A DNA stretch of 64,000 bases, taken from assembly GCF_050003625.1 (NCBI RefSeq), contig NC_134397.1:277258070-277322069 (forward strand). The letters are read 5' to 3'. Origin of the DNA: Haematobia irritans. Taxonomy: Eukaryota > Arthropoda > Insecta > Diptera > Muscidae. Of this stretch, positions 48,749-60,984 are shown one piece after another. The notes under the pieces are model-generated. The model was given only the letters and a program-made list of their open reading frames with translations, was not told the origin of the DNA and searched no databases. Made by a program: the position numbers and the translations under genes. Each line of letters begins with the position of its first letter. The stretch's first letter is position 1.

Positions 48749-50052
48749 TTTTATACCCTCCACCATAGGATGGGGGTATATTAACTTTGTCATTCCGTTT
48801 GTAACACATCGAAATATTGCTCTCAGACCCCATAAAGTATATATATTCTGGGTCGTGGTGAAATTCTGAGTCGATCTGAGCATGTCCGTCCGTCCGTCTG
48901 TTGAAATCACGCTAACTTCCGAACGAAACAAGCTATCGACTTGAAACTTGGCACAAGTAGTTGTTATTGATGTAGGTCGGATGGTATTGCAAATGGGCCA
49001 TATCGGTCCACTTTTACGTATAGCCCCCATATAAACGGACCCCCAAATTTGTCTTGCGAGGCCTCTAAGAGAAGCAATTTTCATCCGATCCGGCTGAAAT
49101 TTTGTACATGGTGTTAGTATATGGTCTCTAACAACCATACAGAAATTGGTCCACATCGGTCCATAATTATATATAGCCCCCATATAAACCGATCCCCCGA
49201 TTTGGCTTGCGAGGCCTCTAAGAGAAGCAAATTTCGTCCGATCCGGCTGAAATTTGGTACATGGTGTTAGTATATGGTCTCTACCAACCATGCGAAAATA
49301 GGTCCACATCGGTGCATAATTATATATAGCCCCCATATAAACCGATCACCAGATTTGACCTCCGGAGCCTCTTGGAAGACCAAAATTCATCTGATTCAGT
49401 TGAAATTTGGTACGTTGTGTTAATATATGGCCTCAAACTCCCATACAAAAATTGGTCGAAATCGGTCCATAATTATATATAGGCGCCATATAAACCGATC
49501 CCCAGATTTGACCTCCAGAGCCCCTTGGAAGAGCAAAATTCTTTCCATTCGGTTGAAATTTGGTACGTGATGATAGTATATGGTATCCAACAACCATGCA
49601 GGATTTGGTTCTTATCAGCCCATAATTATATATAGCTCCCATATAAACCGATCCCCAGATTTGACCTCCGGTGCCTTTTGGAGAAGCAAAATTCATCCGA
49701 TCTGCTTGAAATTTGGTACGTGGTGATCGTATATGATATGTAACAACCATGCCAAAAGTGGTCCATATCAGTCCATAATCATATATAGCCCCATATAAAC
49801 CGACCCCGAGATTTGGTTTTGGAGCCTCTTGGAGGAGCAAATTTCATCCGAGTGAGTTGAAATTTGGTACATTGTCCTAGTATATGGTCGTTAACAACTA
49901 TGCCTAACTAGGTCCATATCGGTCTATAGTTATATATATCCCTCAGATAAATCGATTGTGGATGACAGTCTTTCTTAGAAGTTTCTACGCAATCCATGGT
50001 GGAGGGTACATAAGATTCGGCCTGGCCGAACTTACGGCCGTATATACTTGTT
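48749..50052 (-). mobile_element. Helentron/DINE-like family B, complete minus-strand copy
   Basis: On the minus strand: GAACAAGTATATACGG, hairpin GTTCGGCCAGGCCGAAT, subterminal TGTACCCTCCACCATGG, small hairpin GTAGAAACTTCTA, a series of central units, GACGGACGGACATGCTCAG core, AATATATATACTTTATGGGG, and 3' end TCCTATGGTGGAGGGTATAAAAA. Both termini are intact. The 206- and 135-codon frames are repeat read-through. Confidence 0.78.
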
Positions 50053-50439
50053 CTGCAATCATATTTGTTGTTTTGATCTCACCTCCCGAAAAAAGGTTTT
50101 CGATAGTCGACTTTGCCTAAAATAAATTTTGTACATATATTCACTTTTCCTTTGCCAAAGTCAAATCATCGATTTGAGTTCAGTTGGTTAAGCTATTCTT
50201 GTAGTTTAGTCAACGCAGTGGTTTTAAGCTGAGATCAAAACAACAAATAAAATATTTTCAATTAAAAACATAATTTAAAGTTAATGAAATTAAATTTTAA
50301 CTCAAATTTTAAGAATTAGGATTTTTCATTTGTAAATTTAAACGTAATATTAATAAATATAAACTGTTGTAAAATTACCAGAAAAATATTTTATATAAAG
50401 GAAAAATAATTATAAATAAATATAGAATAATGAAATAGA
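50053..50439. other. No gene; dispersed repeat scraps
   Basis: 50150-50245 matches parts of 3868-4175. 50265-50340 is AATTAATT-type sequence. Nothing else is recognised. Confidence 0.35.
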
Positions 50440-50664
50440 TCATGACATTTCTGAGGGTTTTAAAGCTTCTCTAAGTGGTTTCACTGCAATGTGGAACGCC
50501 GTTCGGACTCGGCTATAAGAAGGAGGTCCCTTGTCATTGAGCTTAACATGGAATCGGGCAGCACTCAGTGTTAAGACAGAAGTTCACCAATGTCGTATCA
50601 CAATGGACTGAATAGTCTAAGTGAGCCTGATACATCGGGCTGCCACCTAACCTAACCTAACCTT
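50440..50664 (+). mobile_element. tRNA-derived SINE, copy 2 (3' part, CCTAA tail)
   Basis: Lacks the pol III head. The body CATTTCTGAGGGTTTTAAAG, TGGTTTCACTGCAATGTGGA, GTCCCTTGTCATTGAGC and GAGCCTGATACATCGGGCTG ends in CCACCTAACCTAACCTAACC. The body matches copies at 37968 and 60521. I remember this tail unit as common in calyptrate and tephritid fly genomes. Confidence 0.7.
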
Positions 50665-51086
50665 CCCAATTAATTTTCGACGGATCGGTGTAATTGGAAA
50701 ACAAAACTGTTTCTGCAGAGTTCCTTGTTTTGACCAGTGGAATTTTTTTAAAAACTCGTTCTCATATTTTATTTCTAGTTATTTTATATGTCTTATTAAT
50801 TCTGTATTGATACTATCATTTTTGTCACTGAACAAATTTCATATTATGATATGATGATTGAATGATTGACAAAAAAAAAAAAAAAAAATACTTTATATCA
50901 GAGAAGTACTTTTTCTATGCTAAGCTCGTTTTTTTTTTTTTCAAGACAAGAAATATTTGACCAAACGAATTGTATGATATTTCGACCTCTTAATTTTTGT
51001 TAGATAAATATTTTCTTTCTGTCATTAAATAATATTTTCAATTTGAAAAAATTGTTTTTTTTTGTACATATTTAATGAATACCCCA
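50665..51086. other. No gene; AT-rich with poly-A and family M scrap
   Basis: 50870-50890 is an A run. 50890-50935 (TACTTTATATCAGAGAAG, TTCTATGCTAAG) is a short inverted scrap of family M. Confidence 0.35.
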
Positions 51087-51432
51087 TATATCGGTGCCCT
51101 CATTCCAGAGTACGCTAAGTGAACTTAGCATGTTTTGATGTAGTTCGCTGGTTTTTATTCGAATTGGTGTGAATTGCATCCTGTTTCTCTTCTCTTCTTT
51201 GTTCGGTCTAAAGTAGTCTAAGTCATTTTAGCCATATTCTGTTATCACTATTTTGAGTTCGTACATACTAAAAAAAATTATAAAAAAGTATGAACTTAAA
51301 ACCGAAAATAAAGGAATTTCTATCTTATACGGGTTTTGAGAAATTTCAAAAAAAAAAAATAAAACTTTGAACTTGTTTCCTGTAAAAATCAATTTTTAGA
51401 CTTAGCGTACTTTGGAATGTAGACATCGATAT
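51087..51432. mobile_element. Family H TIR element, copy 2 (uninterrupted)
   Basis: The TIRs ATATCGGTGCCCTCATTCCA and, inverted, ATATCGATGTCTACATTCCA extend into AAGTACGCTAAGT on both sides. It is 346 bp and non-coding. It is the reference showing that family G at 17271-17726 is an insertion in copy 1. Confidence 0.7.
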
Positions 51433-52612
51433 GTCAAAATTAATATACATGACTGGTGAACATTTTACATAATATTCGATTATATTTTTTAAGTTCTTTA
51501 AATTTTATCACGAAGGAAACTAATTGTAATTTTGACAAATCGCGAAATTATCAAGTTTGTCGCACTAAGACACAAAACCACTGTATTCTTTAAATGGTTG
51601 TCTAGTGCAGCAGTGAAGCAATGGTAAAATGGTATCCTTTTGCGAAAATAGAATCGTGTAATGGTTCTTGTGGCATTCGCATACGCCGTCTGTTGCCTGC
51701 ACTCGTACATTTTTAACCATATGCCATACATAAGAAAGTCCTTGTATTCCTGCTTGAGGTTCCTTACAAAAGGTCCTCTCCATTTAAGTCTATGGCTTTG
51801 CACTAAGGATGAGTGTCTTTTGGTATTTTCTTCACTTGAATCGTTTTTCTCTTATTTTTCTCATACAGTTTAGGGGCGAAAAGGCGTAAATTTTCTTAAT
51901 GGTCTGAAAATTGAGCAATTTTATAGCCTCATGAATAATATATGTGTTCGAGTGTGTACGAATGTGAATTCACATATGCTCCAAACATACCAGCGCACTC
52001 CTCATTTATCTTTGTGTTCAGCAAATTTTCTTTCTATTTTTAGCAACAATTACCGTCAAATGCAATCAATGGTACTTTAATGTGCATCGGTAAATACAAC
52101 TGCCTCCTGTGGTAACATTGTCCAATTCCACCCCATATTTGCTAAAGACATTCCCAGGTTTATAGCTCTGTTGACTTTTTAAGTCAATATGGGTTGTGAT
52201 TATGGGACCGCACACAATTCTTTCTCTTTTCTGGAATACATTTGTTATGGTAATTACAAATGTTCCACATGTATACCATTGTCTACGAACAATAAGGTAA
52301 CTAAGAAATATTTTGTGTCAAAAAATCTCAATTTTTCTTGCGCATAGTAAGCATAGTAAGAAATGTGTTGATAAAATAAAAATAAAAGCTACAAAATTTT
52401 CTACGGGCTATTAAAAATTAGAAGCTAGAAAACAATTGGAAATTGAATTTCTCTTCAAGGCCGAGCTCATAAATGGATATATTAGTTTAAAGTAGCATCC
52501 TTCTAATATTCAGTCATTAGATATAATTTATTTTTTTAATGTTTTCAATTTTTCATCAAATTCAAGGTTGCAGTTATCAAATTCCACTTGAAGTTTCCAA
52601 GTAAAGTCATAG
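51433..52612. other. No gene seen
   Basis: Overlapping 60-100-codon frames on both strands at 51498-51873 have no recognised domain. No repeat family is assigned. Confidence 0.35.
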
Positions 52613-54186
52613 TCAGGCAAAATATTGTCGTGAAACCAAAGATTTCAGGTACTTAAAATATGAATGCAAATTTTGTTAAGCATATAACACGCATTTCTCT
52701 AATATTAATTTTATTCCGCGTCTTCCGATAAATTTTTCAATGAAGTCAATTTGTCTTTAAAATTAAGTGACTCAACTTAAAAATGATTATCTTTACATGA
52801 AAAAAAAAAATGGTTTGCCTATAGTATATAATTTTGAAAAATTCTTGAAAATTAATTAAATTGTTTTTAAATTTGTTCACTTTTTGTAAAACTCACATTT
52901 AAAATAGAATTGTGTCTTAAATGTATCCTCACTTGAATTCTCCGCTTCTTTGGCTTGGTATCAATAAAAAACAAGTATATACGGCCGTAAGTTCGGCCAG
53001 GCCGAATCTTATGTGACCTCCACCATGGATTGCGTAGAAACTTCTACGAAAGACTGTCATCCACAATCGAATTACTTGGGTTGTGGTATCTTAAAATTTC
53101 TTAAAATTTCGTTTTCTAAATTGTGAGTTAGTCCATACGTGGTATATCACATATTAGACAAAAAAGGGATGTATAGGTAAGTCTACAAATAATTACGTGT
53201 CGATATGGACTCTTGCACGGCACGTAGAGAGCCAGAATTGAAATATGGGGGTCGCTTATATGGGGGCTATATACAATTTTGAACTTGATATGGACCAATT
53301 TTTGTGTGATTGGGTATCGATTTATTTGAGGGCTATATATAACTATAGACCGATATAGACCTAGTTAGGCATGGTTGTTAACCGCCATATACTAGCACAA
53401 TGTACCAAATTTCAACTGACTCGGATGAAATTTGCTCCTCCAAGAGTCTCCAAACCAAATCTCAGGATTGGTTTATATGGGGGCTATATATGATTATGGA
53501 CTGATATGGACCACTTTTGGCATGGTTGTTAAATATCATATACTACCACCACGTACCAAATTTCAACCAGATCGGTAAAATCTGGGGATCGGTTTATATG
53601 GGGGCTATATATAATTATGGACTGATATGAGCCAATTCCTGCATGATTGTTGGATACCATATACTAACACCACGTACCAAATTTCAACTGAATCAGATGA
53701 ATTTTGGTCTTCCAAGAGGTTCCGGAGGTCAAATCTGGTGATCGGTTTATATGGGGGCTATATATAATTATGGACCGATGTAGACCAATTTCTGCATGGT
53801 TATTAGATACCATACACTAACACCACGTACCAAATTTCAGCCAGATCGGATGAAATTTCCTTTTCTTAGAGGATTCGCAAGCCAAATTTGGGGGTCGGTT
53901 TATATGGGGGCTATACGTAAAAGTAGACCGATATGGCCCATTTGCAATACCATCCGACCTACATAAATAACAAATACTTGTGCAAAGTTTCAAGTCGATA
54001 GCTTGTTTCGTTCGGAAGTTAGCTTGATTTCAACAGACGGACGGACATGCTCAGATCGACTTAGAATTTCACCACGACCCAGAATATATATACTTTATGG
54101 GGTCTTATATATACTTTATGGGGAGGGTATAAAAATCATTAGTGTAATGGCAAAATCTATGGAACAGGGCATGCTTGCTTTTAGTG
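52613..54186 (+). mobile_element. Family M element, copy 4, split by a family B element
   Basis: The left part 52613-52969 ends in CTTCTTTGGCTTGGTATCAATA. The right part 54135-54186 resumes with GGCAAAATCTATGGAACAGG and GCATGCTTGC-TTTTAGTG, matching the end of copy 1 (AAAATCTTTGGAACCGGGCATGC). The intervening DNA is a family B element. Confidence 0.68.
52970..54134 (+). mobile_element. Helentron/DINE-like family B, nested in family M
   Basis: The 5' end AACAAGTATATACGG and hairpin GTTCGGCCAGGCCGAAT (52997-53013) are intact. The subterminal repeat reads TGTGACCTCCACCATGG. Central units follow, then a short (GACG)n tract, the core CAGAATATATATACTTTATG, and a 3' end shortened by deletion to ATGGGGAGGGTATAAAAA. 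It inserted at an oligo(A) of family M. Confidence 0.72.
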
Positions 54187-54904
54187 AGCATATTCGTATT
54201 AAGTTTTTCCGGGATTCCATTAAGGCTTCTATCGCCATGCCTTTGGATAACTTTACTGTTTTTTATCAGACCCCAGTATTTATACACCAGCCAACGAACT
54301 GAGCCGTTTGGTGTATTTGGTTTGCGTTATAAATGTATTTTTGTCCGAAAAAGTAATATATATTTTTTTAATTCTTTACTAATTCTAGGAAATCTATTAT
54401 GTTCAAACTCAAAGCAATACCTTACCATAGTACCTTCCCAAATCTAGAACAGTTTTTATGGTTAATATTCTTCAAAATGCGTTTAATAGCTTCAATTAAC
54501 TCAAAACCGTTTCCCGGAAGCGGTCGCTCGGATTTGCTGAACTGCCAGAAGTTGTGGTCGTGAAACGATATTGATTGAATTTTTGGTGAAAAACGAAGAA
54601 TCAATGCAGTATTCGACTGTGTATCATTGTGGTGTAAAACCACGTATTTGTTGGCCAATATTGTTAGCCTCGTTTTATGAATGCCAGATTTAGCATCGAT
54701 AATATTAAAAGTCATAACAAATTATAAATGAGTACGTTAAATAGTTTTCACGTGAAAGTTGAAAAAAAGGTCTTACTAATTTTTACTACTCTACTCTTGG
54801 CTTTAAGTCTACAAATGGGTTTCAGCTGAAATTAAAATAATAATATCAAAATGATTCTCATCGTAATATCTTAGTTTATATGGAAAAATTGATTTCAAAT
54901 CTCA
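54187..54904. other. No gene seen
   Basis: Several overlapping open frames of 60-99 codons on both strands between 54105 and 54715, none with a recognisable domain. No repeat partner found. Confidence 0.35.
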
Positions 54905-55335
54905 AAATTGAAATTGTCGTGACACGCGTGAAACACGTGAGTCGTGAACAAAATCTGAAGCAACTCTCGTGAATGTGCGTGAATGGGACTGAAAAGAAAT
55001 ATGTCGTGCGTGAGCGTGCGTGAGAAAGAAAATCGGTTCGTGAATGTACGTGAATAAAATTTCTGCAAAATCACGTTCACGAAAAAATCAATATTTAATT
55101 CTTACTCGTATGTTGACTGAAATTAATTTAGCTGTCGAACTATATTATATTCACGAATTTTGTTAGCTTTGAATTGTCGTGCGTGAGTCTTTAAAAGTAG
55201 TTCGTGCGTGAGTACTGGTTTTCATTTCGTGAATGTGCGTGAGTGTGAGTGGCTACCATATGTATCGTGCGTGAATAAAAATTTTGCTTCGTGAATGTGC
55301 GTGAGTGTGAGTAAAATTTCTCTCACACCTCACAC
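54905..55335 (-). repeat. TCACG-motif array, copy 1
   Basis: About twenty CGTGA/TCACG pentamers in irregular spacing, grouped in two clusters around an AT-rich spacer (about 55085-55170) nearly free of the motif. Typical words are TTCGTGAATGTGCGTGAG and TCGTGCGTGAGT. Read on the minus strand it starts CTGGAGGTGTGAGGTGTGAG. The architecture matches 62501-62978. It is non-coding and of unknown origin. Confidence 0.65.
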
Positions 55336-57737
55336 CTCCAGTTGAAAACATTACCTTATTTGATAAAATATTGTACGGTGTGTCGTATACGTGTTATAAC
55401 CTTATATGACAACGCATGAAGTATACGCTCGAGGGTATATTTGGTTTCAAATAGCAATGCAAAATCAAATCAAAATCTAATCAAAGATAGATATAGCTCC
55501 CATAAAAATGTTTCATGCGATTTGTAAAACTGTTATCTTATTGAAATTTAGTGTATTAATCTGGAAATAAAATTTGGCCTTTTTCCACGCTATATTTGTT
55601 TTTTAAATCTTTTTAGCGGAAAAAAATTAATTAGGACATATTTGAAATATGGACAAAAATGCCCTAACACTTTCCGCCAGAATAAGGTTTTCCACGCATT
55701 TCAAAAATCAATTTTTCTGGCGTTGTGTGTACGTGTTTTTTTTTTGTTTTGTGGAATTCTAGCGAAGTTTAGTGTAACCTTTCTGGCAACGCTGGACTGG
55801 ACTTGTTTACATTTACAAATGGACAGAGGGGTATGCCATTACACGAAATTATATTATACCCTGTTCTATCTTTAATTTCCGCAACGACTTGAAAAGTCAA
55901 TATAAAAACTCACAGTGGACACATATAGAATGTTATTGGCCTTTCATATGAATTCGGAATTATGTATAATTAAATTACCATAAATTCGAACAAAATCGTC
56001 AATAGTGTAGTGGCGGTTTTGATACGGAAAGTAAAATCAACTATAAGACAAAATAGATTTTTCAAATTAATTTCGTTGTGCGACACACTTTTGTCGATGA
56101 GTGTAAGCTGCATTCAGCTGTATGAACAAACAAAATATGATTTTTTGCTCTATGTGTATTTACTCATTGCTCTTTGTTATAAATACGCCCAAATAAATTG
56201 AACACCTGCATTCTTCTGATCTTTGCTTGATTACTACGTAAAACCAAAAATGTTTCAATGGTAATTTTTTTCTTATGCGTTTCTTTTGCTTAGTGGCGAA
56301 TTTTGTCTGAACTTCTACATCAGCTTACACATGATGATTCATTTTTTTTATTATGCAGTTTGTAATTGGACTATATTAAAGAAGTCTATACGCGAATCCC
56401 TCTGTACATAATAACATATTTATTCAGTGAATTCCATAAATTAACTATATTTATTAAATAAATACCATAAGAAAATGTTGTCAATATTCATGAAAATTTT
56501 AAAAATCGGATTTTTATTTAAATCCTATAAAATCGAAATTTAAATGACCAGGAAAAATTTCGTAAGTGCGAATACCCAAATTTATTTTATGTTTTCCTGT
56601 GTTCATTAGTGAAATTTGGATATTTTGTGATCTATCGGGGAAATGGCAACACCACTATTCGCGCAGTTTTGACATTATTCTTTAGGCATCATAGACAAAA
56701 TCAAAACTCCTTTCTTTCATCGATTCGGGTAAAAACGTGAGCTTCCTTCTTCTGTGAAACGACAAACAGATCACACCTAAAGTTTTTCTATCCAGGAAAA
56801 AAATCTAAAGTTTTCATTTTAATCAGCAAGTGATTCATATTATTTACTTTAAATCTGACACAGTATTTTTTTCAAAGGTAAATAGTTTTGTGGATTATTT
56901 GCTTTCTTTGCCAGAATTTAACATTTGATTAAACTTTGATATATAAAATACATTTCATTCGATATATCTGCACCACAAAATTGGAAAACGTGACAAAAAG
57001 TTTCTATGCTCCTGAAAAATTTCGGAGTGAGAATACATTTTTTTCTGTCAAAGGATTGCTGCTACACACAGGGTAGTAGCTTCCTCATTTTTGAATAAAG
57101 GACAATCCCAAAATTCCGTTTTTCCTGCACGAATTCTTGATACCAAAATTTGATGTAAATATCGGCACATGTGCTCCAATGATATAATGGCTTAGAACAT
57201 TTTCATCAACCCGGAAGCCAATAAAAATGCCGCCTTATTAAAATTGTCGAAACAAAAGCTATTATAAATGCTTGGATTTTTCAATCTCATCGCCGCATTT
57301 TTTACCCTGTCTCGATAAAATCTCGATGCCAACTTGAGTTTGATGCCAACTTGAGTTTGATGCCTTTCTATGATGCCCAGGCCATTGCGACATCTACTGT
57401 AGTTTCACGATGATAATTTCCGGAATTGTAAAATTATCACTTCTGAACACTTCAACCGGTTTTACCCCAATGTAACTTGATACGGTCGTCAAAACAAAAT
57501 TAAACATATCTTCATTCATTTCATCGGCTATAATTCGTATAATTCGTAGCTATAAATTCTGAAATTTCAATTGGAATTTAATTTGAAACATTTGTTTAGA
57601 TAGTTTAAGTGCATACAATTTTATATTGAGATGTTGCCATGAGTTACAAAAAAAATAATTTTGCGAATGTGCATTCAAAAATATTATCACGGCGTAATCA
57701 ACACCCTTTAACATAATTAACATTTACATCACAACAG
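55336..57737. other. No gene; Helentron-like scraps
   Basis: 55470-55520 (AGATAGATATAGCTCCCATA) is a family C unit fragment, and ATTATACCCTGTTC at 55852 resembles a family A end. A two-copy tandem GATGCCAACTTGAGTTT lies near 57328-57361. No coding signal. Confidence 0.35.
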
Positions 57738-57780
57738 CATCATCGACCACATGGAGGCCTTCATCATGATCGAGTTGTTG
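57738..57780 (+). CDS. Candidate 43-nt internal exon
   Basis: A GC-richer island sits between acceptor-like TTTACATCACAACAG and a perfect donor TTG|GTAAGT. In frame 2 it reads IIDHMEAFIMIELL, with an ATG that could start translation. Frame 1 reads HHRPHGGLHHDRVV. The splice sites are good but no neighbouring exon in phase was found, so this is a prediction only. Confidence 0.3.
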
Positions 57781-60044
57781 GTAAGTTTTTACTCTTTATT
57801 ATTTCCTCCATTTTTTCGGTGTTGAGATATTTTAATTTTTACCCTTTAATACAATTATCTATGCACATACATATCGATAATTGGGAGTGCACAAAAGAGT
57901 ATGGTGAGATATTATTGTCTTTTTTTATTATTCTCTCTATTTTAGTAAAGACTATTTAATCTCCAAATAACTGGTTTACCATACACTAAGCCTCTCTTAT
58001 GATCTCTCTTTTATTGTGCTCATAGCAAAAGGGCAGGTTTTATTTGTTTTGTTTTGATTCCATGGCATAATTTCTTTATGAGTGAAAGTTAGATATTTTG
58101 ATTCTTAACTCTATTAGGGACTTAAATTTTGTTTCCTCTTTTTAATATTAATGAGTAAAATTTCCTATTATAATATATATTGAATAATTTTGAATTGATA
58201 TAATTTAAAATTTAACTAAAATATGTTAGAATCATATACATATATTCGATTAATAAATATTTGAAGCTAATGATATAAAAATCATGGCTCGGTAAATTGT
58301 TCTTCTTATGTGTTTTCAAGGAATGAGGCCATAAAAGAAAATAATATTTTTTAGGGGTTCTGCTAAAATGTATGCCAACAGAACATTGGTATGGCGAGGG
58401 TTTTGAGGCAATTTATCCCAATTGCATCTGGGATCCATTTAACGTTGGCAATTTTTAGAAAATACTCCTGTTTCTATTTACCTTTCATTTGTGACTAGAG
58501 TGGGGAAAATCTTTATTTTTTTTTTTAGTTTTCTCTAGTCATTTCGGCCCATGTAAGATTTCATTAATTACTCAAATAAATAGGGAGTCTGTAATAAAAT
58601 AATGCTGTGATGGGAAAGTGGTTGTGAGAGGAAAGGACACGAACCCCCACCCGATTGTGCTAGCGAAAGAAGGCTCCCGCAGTCCTAAGTCTTTCACAAT
58701 TCTAAGATGTTATGATATTCTTTACAAAACTTACGTCCCAATTCCGATGGTCTGGTACATTACAATAGTTATTACAATCGTCCACAAAAGCTCGAAATCT
58801 CGAATTTTCAAGATTTGGAAATCGCCTTTCCGTACAAAAGCGAGATATCAAATGACGAAACATGACATTTCGAGCCCAGTGTTAACGTTGTTTATTATGC
58901 ATAAAAGAACAAAAACATCGACATGAAGATATGCAGTCAACAGGATTTTGAGAAAAAGGACTTTAATTTTTCAACAAAATATTTTAATGATTTGCGTAAA
59001 AACGATCCAATAACGCTAATTATATCATTGATTTTTATAGAACACTAATTCCTTTAAATAGTTGCTAACCACATAATTTACTCTAATATGTGAGCAGGAT
59101 TTAAACATTATAAATATGGCACGAAGTATTCATCCCTTATTCTAAAGACCAACGTTATATACACGAAAAAAAAAAACTATAATTTTCATCGAGTAGGTCT
59201 AACAACTCAAGATGCAGTTTAGTGAGGAAAAGCAAGTCAAAAATATTTGTAGAAACCCAGAAATTGAATTAAATTATGTTCTGCAAGTGCCACAGAAATA
59301 ACACAGTTACTAAATGCTCCACATCAAACCAAAGAGCTTGAATGGGATTTCATATGAATGTGGATGTTGGAAAGTCCTAGGAATCTCTGACAGAGAACAT
59401 CAAAATGTGTGCTTCTAAAGACATACAACACATTTATGCGGCACGCAAGAACATCAAGAAAAAACCCAAGAAATCAAGAGAATGACATATCACAAATGCA
59501 TCATAATATACACAAAGAGAATAAGAAAGACAAGCAGGATAGCGGTGGACGATTATAAATTAGGTAAAACAACATATGAGCCCAGATTGTATATATGTCA
59601 AATAATAAAAGTGAGAAGATCCTTAAGTTATAAAATGTTATTCTTATTTTCGGCTTAAAGAAAGCTTCTTTATAGAGTTAGATATTTAAGGCACAAAAAA
59701 GGAAATAGAATAATATTCGTTAAGTTTGGCAGGGAATATGCAATTTAAACAAATATTATTGTGATTATTCCATTCCTTTAACTCCCATTCAAGCAAAGGG
59801 CACTAACAATAGCCGTTTTCTACCTCAGGTTTCCTAAGTTTAGGGCTATGTATCTAAGTTGATCCCTGGTTAATTGGATCGACTGGCTTCGTTTGAGCGT
59901 CTCCAAAATTTCTAGTTCTTCTAACTCTTCTTCCTTTTTAACTGAACGGATTCTAATGCAGCGCTTCTTTTGCTATATTACTAACATCACGGCAAAGAAC
60001 ATGTACTACTGTCATTAACGCTTCCGGATTTACTTTACCACCTG
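57781..60044. other. No gene seen
   Basis: AT-rich. The 102-codon frame at 58618-58926 begins in a locally GC-richer stretch but has no domain, repeat or splice support. The rest is featureless. Confidence 0.35.
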
Positions 60045-60420
60045 ATTTACTTGGAGTAGGAGCGTTTATTATTAGGCGTGGTCAAAATGTTCGTATAAGT
60101 CGACAGAGGCAATGATTTATGAATACTTGCAATCGTTTTGTGAAGCCGTTAGTAACTTTTCACGTCGCACACCCCAACAGCATAACAGACTTCACATTGG
60201 ACTGGAATAATCTGAGCTTTGTTCGAAGACTTAAGTTATTGTTGGCTCAAGTATTCCAAATGCTGCCTTTGCTTTATTAATTTTAGCTTAAACGTCTAAT
60301 TCTGTACCACCATCTGGGTCCACTATGATTCTCAGATAGCAAAATTTGTCTACTGAGGCATAACTTTGGCCTCCAACGTATGGCTCTTTTTCAGTATTGG
60401 CATTAATTGTCGGCATTGTC
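60045..60420 (-). pseudogene. RTE-like LINE reverse transcriptase scrap
   Basis: On the minus strand, pieces read YVGGQSYASVDKFCYLRIIV then DPDGGTELDV, then INKAKAAFGILEPTIT, followed in shifted frames by TKLRLFQSNVKSVMLLGCAT-like and LQVFINHCL-like pieces. This is the YLGSIV-DGGT-DV-RI-KA-AF / SNVKSVLLYG / LQ-FINRCLR order of RTE-type LINE RT C-termini. Several stops and frameshifts make it inactive. Confidence 0.6.
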
Positions 60421-60520
60421 GTTAAAATATCTCAAAGGTAAACAAGATATTAAAATTCAGGCAGAAATTGTACAATATTTTTTAATTTACAATATTTTAT
60501 ATAAAATGTTAAACTAAATT

Positions 60521-60672
60521 GCACTGAAACCACCCAGAAAGCTTTGAAGCTTTGAAACCCTCAGAAATGTCCCCAGCATTAATGATGTGGAATAATACAT
60601 AGCTGTTGGTGTTCGGTCGAAGCAGGAATCGAAACCACGACCATTGCACCACGGTGGCTCCCGTGGCACGGT
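60521..60672 (-). mobile_element. tRNA-derived SINE, copy 3 (5' part)
   Basis: On the minus strand: CGTGCCACGGGAGCCACCGT, A-like GGTGCAATGGTCG, B-like GGTTTCGATTCCTG, then CTTCGACCGAACACCAACAG, a body shared with the other copies (ACATTTCTGAGGGTTTCAAA), and truncation at CAGTGCAATTTAG. The A-to-B spacing is short, again lacking an anticodon arm. It keeps the pol III head that copy 2 lacks. Confidence 0.68.
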
Positions 60673-60984
60673 TGAATATATAGCAAATATTTTAATTGCT
60701 CTTAATATATTGGTTGGGATAAAAGAAACTGTAGAGTTACACAAGAATGTTCCAATAGGTTTGAAATTTTCTTCTGTTTAAAGGATGGTTTATATTCCTA
60801 AATCATGATCGCGATAATTCTACGAACTGGAATATCAATGGATTAGAAGACAAAGTAAGCCTTTATAAACAAGGGCTATTACTGCAAGAAATTTTTTTGT
60901 GAACTATAAAAATGTCATCTTTTATGATGTCAGCTAATATTTAATTTAATTTTAAATATAGATCATACATATGACGTCTATTTT

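Noticed and set aside
48716..49336. 206-codon minus-strand frame
   Set aside because: Same repeat read-through, in the complete minus-strand family B copy.
50648..50664. Telomere-like CCTAA repeats
   Set aside because: Only about three units at the end of a SINE body with copies elsewhere; not a telomere.
58618..58926. 102-codon plus-strand frame
   Set aside because: No recognisable domain or start context; neighbouring sequence shows no exon structure.
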